This document shows positions 43,374 to 51,449 of a stretch of DNA of 64,000 nt, one piece after another. A program made the translations under genes and the position numbers. Every line of letters starts with the position of its first letter. Within the stretch, counting starts at the first letter, position 1. Source of the DNA: CALBPI01 sp038524795 (GTDB taxonomy: Bacteria; Pseudomonadota; Gammaproteobacteria; Steroidobacterales; Woeseiaceae); NCBI GenBank assembly GCA_038524795.1, contig JBCBIJ010000003.1, positions 1 through 64,000 of the forward strand, given 5' to 3'. The notes under the pieces were generated by a model. It ran no database searches. It was not told the DNA's origin and worked only from the letters and a program-made list of their open reading frames with translations.

Positions 43374-44252
43374 CTACCGTTTATTCGCAAGAAACCCTGA
43401 CACGCGCAGGCTTTGAATGAACGACTGCACTTTGGCGGTGCGGTGCGTCGCGCCATGCGTCACCAGCCACAGCTTCGCGCGCCAGGCACGATTGGGCGGA
43501 AGCACTTCGACGATCCCCGCTAGCTGCTGCCCCAGTTCAACTGGGAGAAAGCTAAGCCCGACACCCGCCTGCAAGGCCTGGACGCGGCAGTGGAAGCTGT
43601 CGCTCTCAAAACGGTACTTGGCGTTCTTCACTCGGCGGTTAAGCCAGGCATAAGGACCGGCAGAGCGCCCGCGCGTCAGCCCCACAAAGTCATGATCAGC
43701 GAGCGCGATCACCGACTCCGGTACACCGTGCGTTTTGACGTAGGACTTGCTGGCATAAAGCGCGCTGTCGAGTGGCTTTATGGGTATCACGACATAGTCG
43801 GGATCGTCCGGCTTTTCACCAGCGCGAATCGCGATGTGCGCCTCCCCGTATTCCAGCCGCACCACATCCGCCGTCACAGAACAACACAGGTCCGAGTCGG
43901 GGTTGTTTGCGATAAAGTGATGAAACCCGGGCGCCAGCACTTGTGCCGCGACATCGACTGTGGAAACCACAAGCCCGCCGGAGATGCCGGGGTTGCGTGA
44001 CGTCGCACGGCCGATGAACTGGTTGAAGTTGTCCTCGGTCGCCTCCGCAACGCGCAACAAGTCCTCGCCGATTTCCGTGAGCGAGTAGCCCTTGGCGTTG
44101 CGAAAGAAAATTTTGCCGCCGAGCTCTTTCTCCAGGCTATCGATGTGCCGGATGATCGTGGCCCGATGGACACCGAGTCGCTCGGCGGCGCCGCTCACCG
44201 TTCCGTACTTGGCCACATGGTAGGCCGTACGGAACTCATTCCATTTATCCAA
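43374..44252 (-). CDS. LysR-family transcriptional regulator
   Basis: A 292-residue LysR-type regulator. The N-terminal winged helix-turn-helix is TVSGAAERLGVHRATIIRHI and a ligand-binding domain follows (DYVVIPIKPLDSALYASKSY, then HDFVGLTRGRSAG). The large ORF runs far upstream, but no good start occurs there. TTG at 44252 gives MDKWNEFRTAYHVAKYGT with GAGAGGG upstream, as in relatives. It ends 29 bp before the DAPG-hydrolase-like gene on the same strand and may regulate it. Confidence 0.88.
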   Translation of the reverse strand: MDKWNEFRTAYHVAKYGTVSGAAERLGVHRATIIRHIDSLEKELGGKIFFRNAKGYSLTEIGEDLLRVAEATEDNFNQFIGRATSRNPGISGGLVVSTVDVAAQVLAPGFHHFIANNPDSDLCCSVTADVVRLEYGEAHIAIRAGEKPDDPDYVVIPIKPLDSALYASKSYVKTHGVPESVIALADHDFVGLTRGRSAGPYAWLNRRVKNAKYRFESDSFHCRVQALQAGVGLSFLPVELGQQLAGIVEVLPPNRAWRAKLWLVTHGATHRTAKVQSFIQSLRVSGFLANKR

Positions 44253-44325
44253 TCTTGTAGCCCTCTCGACTACCGCAACAATGTCATTGAAACACCAAGC
44301 GCCGCGTCCTTGCCACGGCGCACGC

Positions 44326-46218
44326 TTAGAAGTCAGTCGGGTCGAGCGGGTCTGAACCGGCAGCGCGTTCCGCCTGGTCGTCGATGCCGTCAGCGTCGGA
44401 GTCGGCCTTGTAGGGGAACGTCCCGATCCGGCGCTCAAGTGCGTTGGCAAGCCCGTCGCCGTCGATATCAGTGTCGCGGGCGTCGCCGATGCCGTCACGG
44501 TCCGTGTCTTCCCACTGCGCCGGGTCGTTGGGATAGCCATCGTAGGCGTCCTCGACGCCGTCGCCGTCGGTGTCGACAGCCGGCGGTACGTGCAGGCCCA
44601 CCCATTCGCTCGCAAAGTCCAGCGGCTCGCCGGCCATGGCTTTGCTAATGGCAACCATCTCGATTTCCGACATGAACAGACGGCGCTGCTCTTGCGGCAG
44701 CCCCAGGTGACCACCGGGCCGCCAGCCCACCTTGGGCAAGGCGCGCAACGCCCAGCCCATGCTCGTGCGATCGGTAACCGTGACATTGGCCTGCTGGCCT
44801 GCAGCCAGACGGCTGCCCGCAGCTACGATCATCAAAAGTTCCTGAATCTCACGGTCCGCGTAGTGCTGCCGCAGGGCTTCAATGTGCGCCGAGGTGATGC
44901 GGCTGGGCAACGGCCCCGCATCGCGACCAAAGCGTAGCGCGGCCATCTCGGCTTCCGAGAAGCGTTCGGAACGCTCGAAGTCGAACAGGTCGTAGATGTC
45001 GCCCATAGCGGCGTCAGAGACAACACCCGTCTCGCTTTCTTTCTCCAGAAACTCGTAGAGCCAGCGCGTACCGTGCACCTGGCAGTGCACGCAACCTGAC
45101 GAGAGCTGGTAGACGACAAACACCTGCCAAAGGAACTTCATGGGCAGCGCCCGATCGCCGGCCGCGAAGTAGTTTTCAATGCGCGAGGTGCCCATGGCGT
45201 TCTGCCGCGTCCACTCAGTATCGAAGCGGATTCGGTCGCTGAAGGCGTAGCGAGTTTTGGGCACGACGGGAGCGGTGTAGTAGCTAACGTCAAAGGCCGC
45301 GACCGGGAATGCAGGCGTGCCGACCGCGGGCTGGTTGGATTCGCGCGCACCGCGCGGCAGCCAGCGGTCCGGGTCCAGCGGAAATGCGTCGAATGGGTCT
45401 TCGACGCCATCCGAGTCGCTGTCGAAGGTCACCTGCGAGATGCCATAACCCGTAACGCGGTTGAGCCAGTCGCTATCGAGGTCTGCGGCGGGAGCCGTGA
45501 CGTCGTCGCGGACCCAGTTCGCCAAGATCTCTTCGTGCGCTTGTGCCATGAGGTCGGCAGCGAACAAGGCCGCGCGTTGCTCGTCGGCGCTGCTGCTCGC
45601 GTTGGGGCCTATGCGCCAACCGACGGCGCTCAGGTTTCGCGTCGCCCAGGCCACAGTGTCCGGATCGGTCGGTATCGGCAAGGCACCGTCTAGCGCGGCG
45701 TTAGAGGCGTTGAACGCGGCCATCTCCATGAGCTCTGCAATCTGCCGGTCGGTGTAGTGCTGGCGCAGCGACGCGTGCGTGTCGGCCGTCACGCTGGCTG
45801 GCAGATTGGAGACGGCCCCGATGAACTCGAACGCGGCCTTTTCGCGAGGGTCTCGAATGCTGTCCACGTAGTCCGGCGACCAGAGCGCGTGGATATCTGC
45901 GAGCGGTACACCGAGATAGGCCAGCTGATAGGCACTGCGCGCCTGATGGTGCCCACTCCGCGCGCCAATCATCTGGTAGAGCGTCATCTTCCACTTTGTC
46001 TCGGCGCTGAACATGGCGTCAGCGTGGATCATCATGTCGCCAATCAGCATGCCCTCGTAGAGCTCCCGAAGGTTAGCGACGTCGATCTTGTGGCGATCAT
46101 AGAACGGTTGCGAGGGTGCCGGCGCAGGTGGGGCCGGGCTGCGAACCGGCTCGGTCGTTTGGCAGGCCACGGTCAGCGTGGTGAGTAGAGAGATAACCCC
46201 AATACGAACGCGCTTCAT
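44326..46218 (-). CDS. Large lipoprotein with AhpD/CMD-like and calcium-binding repeats
   Basis: A 630-residue exported protein with a lipobox TLTVACQTT (Cys about 19). Two segments resemble carboxymuconolactone decarboxylase/AhpD helices: LRQHYTDRQIAELMEMAAFNA and LRQHYADREIQELLMIVAAG. Each follows an N-terminal helical part. The sequence CVHCQVHG (about residue 370) matches the redox-active CxxCxxH of AhpD-type peroxidase partners. Two blocks of thrombospondin type-3-like acidic repeats follow each unit (DSDSDGVEDPFDAFPLD; DTDGDGVEDAYDGYP ... DSDADGIDDQAERAAGSDPLD). It is probably an envelope protein binding calcium. The start at 46218 has AGGGGA upstream. It diverges from the next gene. 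Confidence 0.8.
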   Translation of the reverse strand: MKRVRIGVISLLTTLTVACQTTEPVRSPAPPAPAPSQPFYDRHKIDVANLRELYEGMLIGDMMIHADAMFSAETKWKMTLYQMIGARSGHHQARSAYQLAYLGVPLADIHALWSPDYVDSIRDPREKAAFEFIGAVSNLPASVTADTHASLRQHYTDRQIAELMEMAAFNASNAALDGALPIPTDPDTVAWATRNLSAVGWRIGPNASSSADEQRAALFAADLMAQAHEEILANWVRDDVTAPAADLDSDWLNRVTGYGISQVTFDSDSDGVEDPFDAFPLDPDRWLPRGARESNQPAVGTPAFPVAAFDVSYYTAPVVPKTRYAFSDRIRFDTEWTRQNAMGTSRIENYFAAGDRALPMKFLWQVFVVYQLSSGCVHCQVHGTRWLYEFLEKESETGVVSDAAMGDIYDLFDFERSERFSEAEMAALRFGRDAGPLPSRITSAHIEALRQHYADREIQELLMIVAAGSRLAAGQQANVTVTDRTSMGWALRALPKVGWRPGGHLGLPQEQRRLFMSEIEMVAISKAMAGEPLDFASEWVGLHVPPAVDTDGDGVEDAYDGYPNDPAQWEDTDRDGIGDARDTDIDGDGLANALERRIGTFPYKADSDADGIDDQAERAAGSDPLDPTDF

Positions 46219-46464
46219 TGCTGTCCCCTTCTTGTCGACAAACTGTCTTGGACTTGGGCCGGTTGGCCGCGGCCGGTGTTTGCAAAACCTGACGATGGGG
46301 TCCCTGTACAGCAGGAACGTCGGCGCCAAGCGTACGCAACATCGGGGTTTTCGAAAGGTGCGCAGACGCACACTGAGTGTGCACCTGCTCGCATTGCGCA
46401 CACACCAAGACAACAGCAACACTCTGCCTGCTTACCCAACAGTTGCCTTACAGAGGAGACACTG

Positions 46465-47700
46465 ATGTCTATCGCGAAACGGTATGTTTGGTTTGTTCCC
46501 TTCCTCTTTGTAGGCGCCGCTGTCGCCGACACCACGGCAAGCGTGCTCGAGTTCGGACTCGACGACACGCTGTTCGTCGGCGACTCCGAGTCTGGCGCCA
46601 TTCACGCCTACGACCTGCCCGGTGACAGCCGCGCGCGCAAGTCCGACGTGGCCTATAACCTGCTCGACCTCGATGGCTTGATAGTCGACGCACTTGACGC
46701 CGAGCCGGGCACCGTGATTTACAACGATTTGGCTGTGCACCCTGTGACGCGCGATGCCTACGTCTCGATCAGCTTCCGCCGCGGCGGCAAGCCCGTTTCG
46801 GCTGTCGCCTCCGTGAGCCGTGACGGTGACATCCGCGAGCTCAACCTGACCAAGGTGCCCAAGACCAGTTTTCAGCTCGAAGAAACCGCGGACGATGCGG
46901 TCACGTTCTGGCGCGACATCCCCGCCCCAACGCTCACGATCACCGACCTCGACTACGTGAAGGGTGAGCTGTTCGTCTCAGGTATCTCAACGGGTGAATT
47001 CGCCTCCACCCTGCGCCGCGTGCCCTATCCGTTCGACAAGCCGGCCGCGGCCGCCAACATCGAGATGTACCACGCCGCGCACGCGCAGAACGAAACTCGC
47101 GCACCCATCCGCGCGATGACGGTGATCGATCTGGACGGCGAACCGTTTGTGGTTGCGGCATACACCTGCACACCGCTCGTAACACTGCCTGTCGACAGCC
47201 TGGAAGACGGTGCCAAGGTCACTGGCAAGACCATTGCGGAGCTCGGCTACGGCAACACGCCCCTCGAAGTCATCGCGTTCTCAGCCGCCGACATGGAAGG
47301 CAAGGTCGGCAGCTATGTGCTCGTGGTAAACCGCGAGATGGCAGCCGATCTCATTACCTTTGATGCACTGACCGAAGCCGTCGCGGCCGATGGCCTCTCC
47401 ACGCCCGTGCCCTATCTCGGCGCCACGGCGGGCGTGCCCACGACGACGCTGCCGCTGGCTGGCGTGATGCAGGCAGCCGATCAGGACAACCAGTTCATCC
47501 TGACCATGCGTCGCAACATCGACTCGGGCGCCACGGAACTCGTCTCGTTCCGAAAGGGTGCGTTCTTCCGGCTCAGCGATTTCATCAGTGAGTACAACTT
47601 CCCCGACTACGAGTACAAGGATGACCCGTTCTCGCAGGGCACGCGCATGTTCCAGAACATGCTCAAGGCCGACGAGGGCTACCCGGACCAGGCTCGCTAG
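46465..47700 (+). CDS. Unknown secreted protein
   Basis: A 411-residue exported protein with a signal peptide (KRYVWFVPFLFVGAAVADT). The remainder is mixed alpha/beta with repeated beta-type segments (VLEFGLDDTLFVGDSESGAIHAYD, LDYVKGELFVSGISTGEF), suggestive of a beta-propeller. No metal or catalytic motif is recognised. The start at 46465 has GAGGAG 7 nt before it; a longer frame from 46276 is rejected. It diverges from the large AhpD/calcium lipoprotein and is followed after 5 bp by another secreted protein, so the two probably form one operon. Confidence 0.75.
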   Translation: MSIAKRYVWFVPFLFVGAAVADTTASVLEFGLDDTLFVGDSESGAIHAYDLPGDSRARKSDVAYNLLDLDGLIVDALDAEPGTVIYNDLAVHPVTRDAYVSISFRRGGKPVSAVASVSRDGDIRELNLTKVPKTSFQLEETADDAVTFWRDIPAPTLTITDLDYVKGELFVSGISTGEFASTLRRVPYPFDKPAAAANIEMYHAAHAQNETRAPIRAMTVIDLDGEPFVVAAYTCTPLVTLPVDSLEDGAKVTGKTIAELGYGNTPLEVIAFSAADMEGKVGSYVLVVNREMAADLITFDALTEAVAADGLSTPVPYLGATAGVPTTTLPLAGVMQAADQDNQFILTMRRNIDSGATELVSFRKGAFFRLSDFISEYNFPDYEYKDDPFSQGTRMFQNMLKADEGYPDQAR

Positions 47701-47705
47701 TCTCC

Positions 47706-48515
47706 ATGAAGCTGCTGGGCGGCGTCGCGGCTGCGCTCCTCGTTAATAGCGCTATGGCCTCGTGCCCGGCGGCCGATCCGGCTGAAGGGCCCGAGCTCTA
47801 CCCCACCGCGAGCGTGTTGCCTGAGAACCTGCTCCGCGTTTACGTGTACTTCCCGCGGCCCATGGGACCCGATGTCAGTGCATCGGACTTACTGCTGCTC
47901 GGCCCCGACGGTAACGAGATACCGGGTGCATTCTTGCCGACGCGTTTCGGGCTTTGGTCACCGGATCGACGGCGGCTAACCGTGTTGCTCGACCCAGGGC
48001 GCGTGAAGACGGGGTTGGAGGCCAATGTAGCGCTGGGGCGTGCGCTGGTGTCGGGGACGCACTACAGCATCAAGGTCCCCGGCACGTTGCGCGACACCGA
48101 GGACTGCCCCTTGGGTGACGATTCGGAGTTTGCCTTCACGGCAGGGCCCGCGGATCACGATCCGCCCGCGCCGGAAGCATGGCAGTTCTCGGTCCCGATG
48201 GCAGGTACCCGCGACACCCTGGCTGTGGATCTCGGCAGCACCCACGACCATGTTTCGATGGCTTATCGGCTGCGCGTCTTCACGGCAGCGGGCGAGCGCG
48301 TGAGCGGCGACGTCGCACTGGCTCAGGCAGAGCGGGTCTGGGAGTTCACCCCCCGCGAGTCTTGGTCGTCCGCGCCCTACCAGATCGCGATCGACCCACG
48401 GCTCGAGGATCTCGCGGGCAACCGGCCGGGCGTCCAGTTTGATAGAAAACTGGATGCGCCTGAACGAGACTGGAATCAGGTGTTGCCCTTCACGCCAACC
48501 CATATCGGCGACTGA
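47706..48515 (+). CDS. Unknown secreted protein
   Basis: A 269-residue protein with a signal peptide (KLLGGVAAALLVNSAMASC) and beta-rich segments with a bacterial Ig-like look (LRVYVYFPRPMGPDVSASDLLL, HYSIKVPGTLRDTEDC). The DLAGNRPG stretch near the end often marks the end of an Ig-like domain of the SbsA type. It starts 5 bp after the preceding secreted protein gene. Together with the divergent large lipoprotein it makes a small envelope-protein cluster. No function is proposed. Confidence 0.7.
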   Translation: MKLLGGVAAALLVNSAMASCPAADPAEGPELYPTASVLPENLLRVYVYFPRPMGPDVSASDLLLLGPDGNEIPGAFLPTRFGLWSPDRRRLTVLLDPGRVKTGLEANVALGRALVSGTHYSIKVPGTLRDTEDCPLGDDSEFAFTAGPADHDPPAPEAWQFSVPMAGTRDTLAVDLGSTHDHVSMAYRLRVFTAAGERVSGDVALAQAERVWEFTPRESWSSAPYQIAIDPRLEDLAGNRPGVQFDRKLDAPERDWNQVLPFTPTHIGD

Positions 48516-48773
48516 GGCGAGTTCCCGTTCTATACCAGGGGCCGCTCGCTCAGTTGACATGGCTGCAACGCGGCGCTCACCTGCTTGAGACGACGAGACG
48601 GCGTCATCGGGATACACGCGATCTCAGTGACAGCGACTACGGACGGGCCCCAAAAACATGCCGATGGTTGACTTGCAATATCAATGCGCTTGCGCGATTT
48701 TCCGTAGCAAGGTTACGACACTCATTGGCGCCCCATGAATATGCTCTTGACCAAGCCCTCCGTGCTTTCTCGG
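48516..48773. other. Stretch with no supported gene ahead of the cassette array
   Basis: A 258-bp interval without a convincing gene. A 74-residue TTG-start frame (48554-48778) ends at the attC-like site, so a degraded cassette is possible, but its composition is unlike a real protein. No integrase fragment is present. Confidence 0.4.
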
Positions 48774-48841
48774 ATTGAACCGCTGCAGCACAATTGCCGC
48801 ATGCGCAGCGTTTTTCCCTGCGGCAGAATCAGCTGTTAGGT
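48774..48841 (+). repeat. Atypical attC-like site at the left edge of the array
   Basis: A 68-bp imperfect hairpin. The outer boxes AACCGCTG (48778-48785) and CAGCTGTT (48830-48837) pair at seven of eight positions, and inner GCCGC/GCGGC pair. It ends in the core GTTAGGT (48835-48841). Its interior differs from the five homogeneous sites that follow, as expected for a site of another family or an edge remnant. Recombination would cut between G48835 and T48836. Confidence 0.55.
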
Positions 48842-48847
48842 GGCTCG

Positions 48848-49255
48848 ATGTCGCAGCGGATTGACGTAGAGCGATTGTGGTTCCTGTTCTGCGCTGTGCT
48901 GTTTGTCTGTCTGATTTTACTCATTGCGACGATTGTCCTTATTGGCACATTCGGCAAGCCAGCAGCGACCATAATTCTCTTTCTTTTTTTCCTAGTAGTG
49001 GTCGCCGGCCCATTCGTCGAAAGCCATCTGAGTGCAAACAAGGCGGAAGTCTCACTTCCTCCCTCTGTCGTTGTTGACCGTCCGTTTGAGCTTCGCGCGG
49101 GTAGGTTCGAAACTCGGGTTCGAATGGACAGCGAGGACTGGCTGGGAACGATGGCCGACGACGGACGTCCACCTCCTGCTGTTGGGGAGAGGGTTTCAGT
49201 AGTTGGCCGATCAGGCTTGGAGCTACACTTGGAGAGGAATGACCACGCCACCTAA
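48848..49255 (+). CDS. Cassette 1: NfeD-like small membrane protein
   Basis: A 135-residue protein with two adjacent transmembrane helices (residues about 10-33 and 38-57) followed by a small beta-rich domain. That domain has GRFETRVRMDSEDWLGTM and VGERVSVVGRSGLELHLER, the layout of the C-terminal OB-fold of NfeD-type proteins. NfeD partners are usually membrane stomatin/SPFH proteins, absent here. The ATG lies 13 nt after the recombination point and the TAA falls in the next attC box (ACCTAAC), typical of a cassette gene. No clear ribosome-binding site is seen. Function within the integron is unknown. Confidence 0.7.
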   Translation: MSQRIDVERLWFLFCAVLFVCLILLIATIVLIGTFGKPAATIILFLFFLVVVAGPFVESHLSANKAEVSLPPSVVVDRPFELRAGRFETRVRMDSEDWLGTMADDGRPPPAVGERVSVVGRSGLELHLERNDHAT

Positions 49256-49351
49256 CCAGTCACTGCAGCCGACACGGGGCATCTGTCACGAGCCATGCAT
49301 ACGCATGCCTCGCGCCAGCCGCGTCCGTGCGTCTGAGCCCCGGCGTTATGC
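49250..49351 (+). repeat. attC site 1
   Basis: Begins at ACCTAAC and ends at GTTATGC. Conserved left block CAGTCACTGCAGCCGACA and right block GTCTGAGCCCCGGCGTTA. The central stem is CATGC-ATAC-GCATG. The recombination point is between G49345 and T49346. Confidence 0.88.
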
Positions 49352-49905
49352 ATCATCTTGAGCGCCGCGCGGGGTTACGTGCGCTCATACTGCTGGGCCT
49401 ACTGGCGACGACACTGGTCGGCTGCCGCTCGCAGACTGACTGCAACAGCTGGAAGGGTGTTGAGCTTCAGAGCACTGAGAGTGGTCTAACTCTAGGAATG
49501 TTTCTGACGACAGACGCGCAAGGCCAATATGAGGTGTGGGATGGGCCAACCGAGGAACTGGCCTTTAGTTTTGAGTCACAAGTCTCGAGGGGAGAGACAA
49601 TCTACGCAATAATCCTGCTACAAGGATGTAAGTCCGGAGCGGACGGTAATTGTGATGTGGAGGCGCGATTCAAGATTGATCAGCCGGATGAGACTGTTCA
49701 TGTCGAAGATCGCGTGATGGACGTCGTACGAGGACGGCCGGTCGCACCTAATACCTTCGTGATCGGTGATCGGTACTTCATTATTCGAATCACCCCAACC
49801 GACCCGAACGGAAGATATGTTGTGTACGCAGAGATCACAGACAACAACTCGGGAGAGAGAATGATCCTGCAGAGTCCCTTCATGGTGGTCGATGATGATG
49901 CATAA
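49348..49905 (+). CDS. Cassette 2: small lipoprotein
   Basis: A 185-residue lipoprotein with signal LRALILLGLLATTLVGC (Cys 26). The mature part is a beta-rich domain (EVWDGPTEELAFSFESQVS, and RYFIIRITPTDPNGRYVVYAEI) that I do not recognise. The ATG is inside the attC core GTTATGC at 49345-49351, so the gene begins at the very edge of the cassette. It ends TAA inside the next RYYYAAC box. A longer frame starting within the attC site is not used. The rest of the gene is less GC-rich than chromosomal neighbours, a sign of foreign origin. Confidence 0.75.
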   Translation: MHHLERRAGLRALILLGLLATTLVGCRSQTDCNSWKGVELQSTESGLTLGMFLTTDAQGQYEVWDGPTEELAFSFESQVSRGETIYAIILLQGCKSGADGNCDVEARFKIDQPDETVHVEDRVMDVVRGRPVAPNTFVIGDRYFIIRITPTDPNGRYVVYAEITDNNSGERMILQSPFMVVDDDA

Positions 49906-50001
49906 CCAGTCACTGCAGCCGACACCGGGCATCTGTCACGAGCCATGCATGCGCATGCCTCGCGCCAGTTGCGTCGGTGCGTCTGAGCCCCGGCGTTAGG
50001 C
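49900..50001 (+). repeat. attC site 2
   Basis: Begins GCATAAC and ends GTTAGGC. The central stem is CATGC-ATGC-GCATG. Same conserved left and right blocks as attC 1. Recombination point G49995|T49996. Confidence 0.88.
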
Positions 50002-50008
50002 GGCAGTC

Positions 50009-50428
50009 TTGACGGCATCGAACCGCATAAGCGTCAATGTGGAAGATGGATTTCTGCCGCATTTCTCTCCTGTCTTTCTGGATCAATATGGCCCTGTTTT
50101 TGTTCACGCTGTTTCCGATCACTTCACGCTGAAACTTGCAGAAATCATGAATCGCGCTGGCGATTTGGTGGGAGCATCCGATGTAGCGCGATTTTCCGAT
50201 GACGAATCTGTGGAGCTGCTTCGTGATCTCATGGGTTTGCTAGGTGAGAGAAAGAAGCAGGTGCTGAGCGAAGCATGTGGATCGGCGCCGGTTGGGACAA
50301 TCAGCGAAGTGGTAACGGACAGATTGGGTGAAGGCGTGTTCGAAGCTTGGCTAGAATCGTTTCGGTCACGGAGTCCCAGTCGGTGTAGAGCTATATTGGA
50401 GACGGCAAGGGGCGGCGATGACCTGTAG
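50009..50428 (+). CDS. Cassette 3: unknown protein
   Basis: A 139-residue soluble protein with no recognised domain. The mid-part is helical (LKLAEIMNRAGDLVG, LLRDLMGLLGERKKQVLSEA). The start is TTG at 50009, with an in-frame GTG about ten codons later as the alternative. The segment LLGERKKQVLSEA and the stretch EGVFEAWLES weakly resemble TLGSTQRETLAEM and RGVFETLKAL in the next cassette, but identity is low. It ends 60 bp before the next attC, so unlike its neighbours its stop is not in the attC box. Confidence 0.55.
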   Translation: MTASNRISVNVEDGFLPHFSPVFLDQYGPVFVHAVSDHFTLKLAEIMNRAGDLVGASDVARFSDDESVELLRDLMGLLGERKKQVLSEACGSAPVGTISEVVTDRLGEGVFEAWLESFRSRSPSRCRAILETARGGDDL

Positions 50429-50487
50429 GAAAGACCATAGTCTGCGCAAATGATCAGACTTCCTTGCATCGATGGGATAGCGCTGCC

Positions 50488-50589
50488 GCCTAACCAGTCA
50501 CTGCAGCCGACACCGGGCATCTGTCACGAGCCTTGCTTGAGCAAGTCTCGCGCCAGCTGCGTCAGTGCGTCTGAGCCCCGGCGTTAGGC
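50488..50589 (+). repeat. attC site 3
   Basis: Begins GCCTAAC and ends GTTAGGC. The central stem has changed to CTTGC-TTGA-GCAAG, both arms together, while the outer blocks are the same. Recombination point G50583|T50584. Confidence 0.88.
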
Positions 50590-50603
50590 CGCACGGGACG
50601 GAT

Positions 50604-50963
50604 ATGACCAAACCCCAACTGTATCGGGACTTTATTGACCGCATGGCTGACGAGTGCCGGACTGGCCAAGGCGCGGTCGGGCCAAGCCGAGCTCGATCTG
50701 GTATTTGGAATGCGGAAGCAACGACGGAGCAGCTGGAAAACCAGCACAAGATTAACCTGCTTCTGAAAACGCTGGGCTCCACGCAACGAGAGACCTTGGC
50801 CGAAATGCTGGCACATGCTTTTCAGAGAGGCGTGTTCGAAACACTCAAAGCGCTTGAGGACTGTGACATCTCTCCATTTCAAGGCGGGTATGAGGGAAGC
50901 CCATACCATGACTTCATAGGACGGGTAGACGAGCCTGCTTGGGAGTGGCCGGATGATGAGTAA
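50604..50963 (+). CDS. Cassette 4: small soluble protein (possibly DUF6547-like)
   Basis: A 119-residue protein with no membrane or signal features. Its sequence pattern (INLLLKTLGSTQRETLAEML, then RGVFETLKALED, HDFIGRVDEPAWEWPDD) resembles a widespread family of small unknown proteins that I believe is called DUF6547. That assignment is from memory and should be treated as low confidence. The ATG at 50604 follows GACGGATA and gives a soluble N-terminus. The longer frame from 50565 starts within the attC site and is not used. It ends 18 bp before the next attC. Confidence 0.6.
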   Translation: MTKPQLYRDFIDRMADECRTGQGAVGPSRARSGIWNAEATTEQLENQHKINLLLKTLGSTQRETLAEMLAHAFQRGVFETLKALEDCDISPFQGGYEGSPYHDFIGRVDEPAWEWPDDE

Positions 50964-50981
50964 GCGGTCGCACAAAGTGCG

Positions 50982-51083
50982 GCCTAACCAGTCACTGCAG
51001 CCGACACGTGGCGCCTATCACAGCCTTTGCATTCGCAAAGCCTGCGCCAGTCGCGTCCGTGCGTCTGAGCCCCGGCGTTATGT
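50982..51083 (+). repeat. attC site 4
   Basis: Begins GCCTAAC and ends GTTATGT. The central stem is TTTGC-ATTC-GCAAA, again changed on both arms. Recombination point G51077|T51078. Confidence 0.88.
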
Positions 51084-51104
51084 GGCTGCCTAGCAGGTGC
51101 ACCG

Positions 51105-51449
51105 TTGCACGACTGGAGTGACATTAAGGCCGACGTTTGCTTCCTAGCAACAGGCGAGGGAGGACGAAAAGGTTACGCGGACTCCGGCTACCGCCCGCAG
51201 TTCCATCTGCGCGGCCAGGACTGGATATCGGTCGTTGTCTCCCCAGGCAATGTGAGAATGGAGCCTGGCTCGAAGTACTCGGTTTCTATCTCCTTTCTTA
51301 GCCCTCACCTGATCATTAATACGATAAAGGCCGGAGACGAGTTCAACTTGCGCGAGGGAAGCCGAGTCGTCGCGACTGGAGTCGTTACAAGGATTGTTGA
51401 TTTGGAGAGTTCAGCGGAGAAAATGCGTGCCGCCATCCACGCCACATAA
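51105..51449 (+). CDS. Cassette 5: free-standing EF-Tu domain III-like protein
   Basis: A 114-residue protein that aligns by eye with the last domain of elongation factor Tu. Matching blocks are ADVCFLATGEGGRK and SGYRPQFHLRG (EF-Tu: EVYVL-KEEGGRH ... GYRPQFYFR), VRMEPGSKYSVSI, and FNLREGSRVVATGVVTRIVD (EF-Tu: F-IREGGRTVGAGVVTKII). No GTPase domain is present, so it cannot be a translation factor. The start is TTG at 51105, 28 nt into the cassette. The stop is inside the next attC box. It may bind EF-Tu partners or compete with EF-Tu domain III; this is inference. Confidence 0.78.
   Translation: MHDWSDIKADVCFLATGEGGRKGYADSGYRPQFHLRGQDWISVVVSPGNVRMEPGSKYSVSISFLSPHLIINTIKAGDEFNLREGSRVVATGVVTRIVDLESSAEKMRAAIHAT

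Noticed and set aside
48554..48778. 74-residue TTG-start ORF before the cassette array
   Set aside because: Ends at the attC-like site but has no recognisable features, no ribosome-binding site and unlikely composition.
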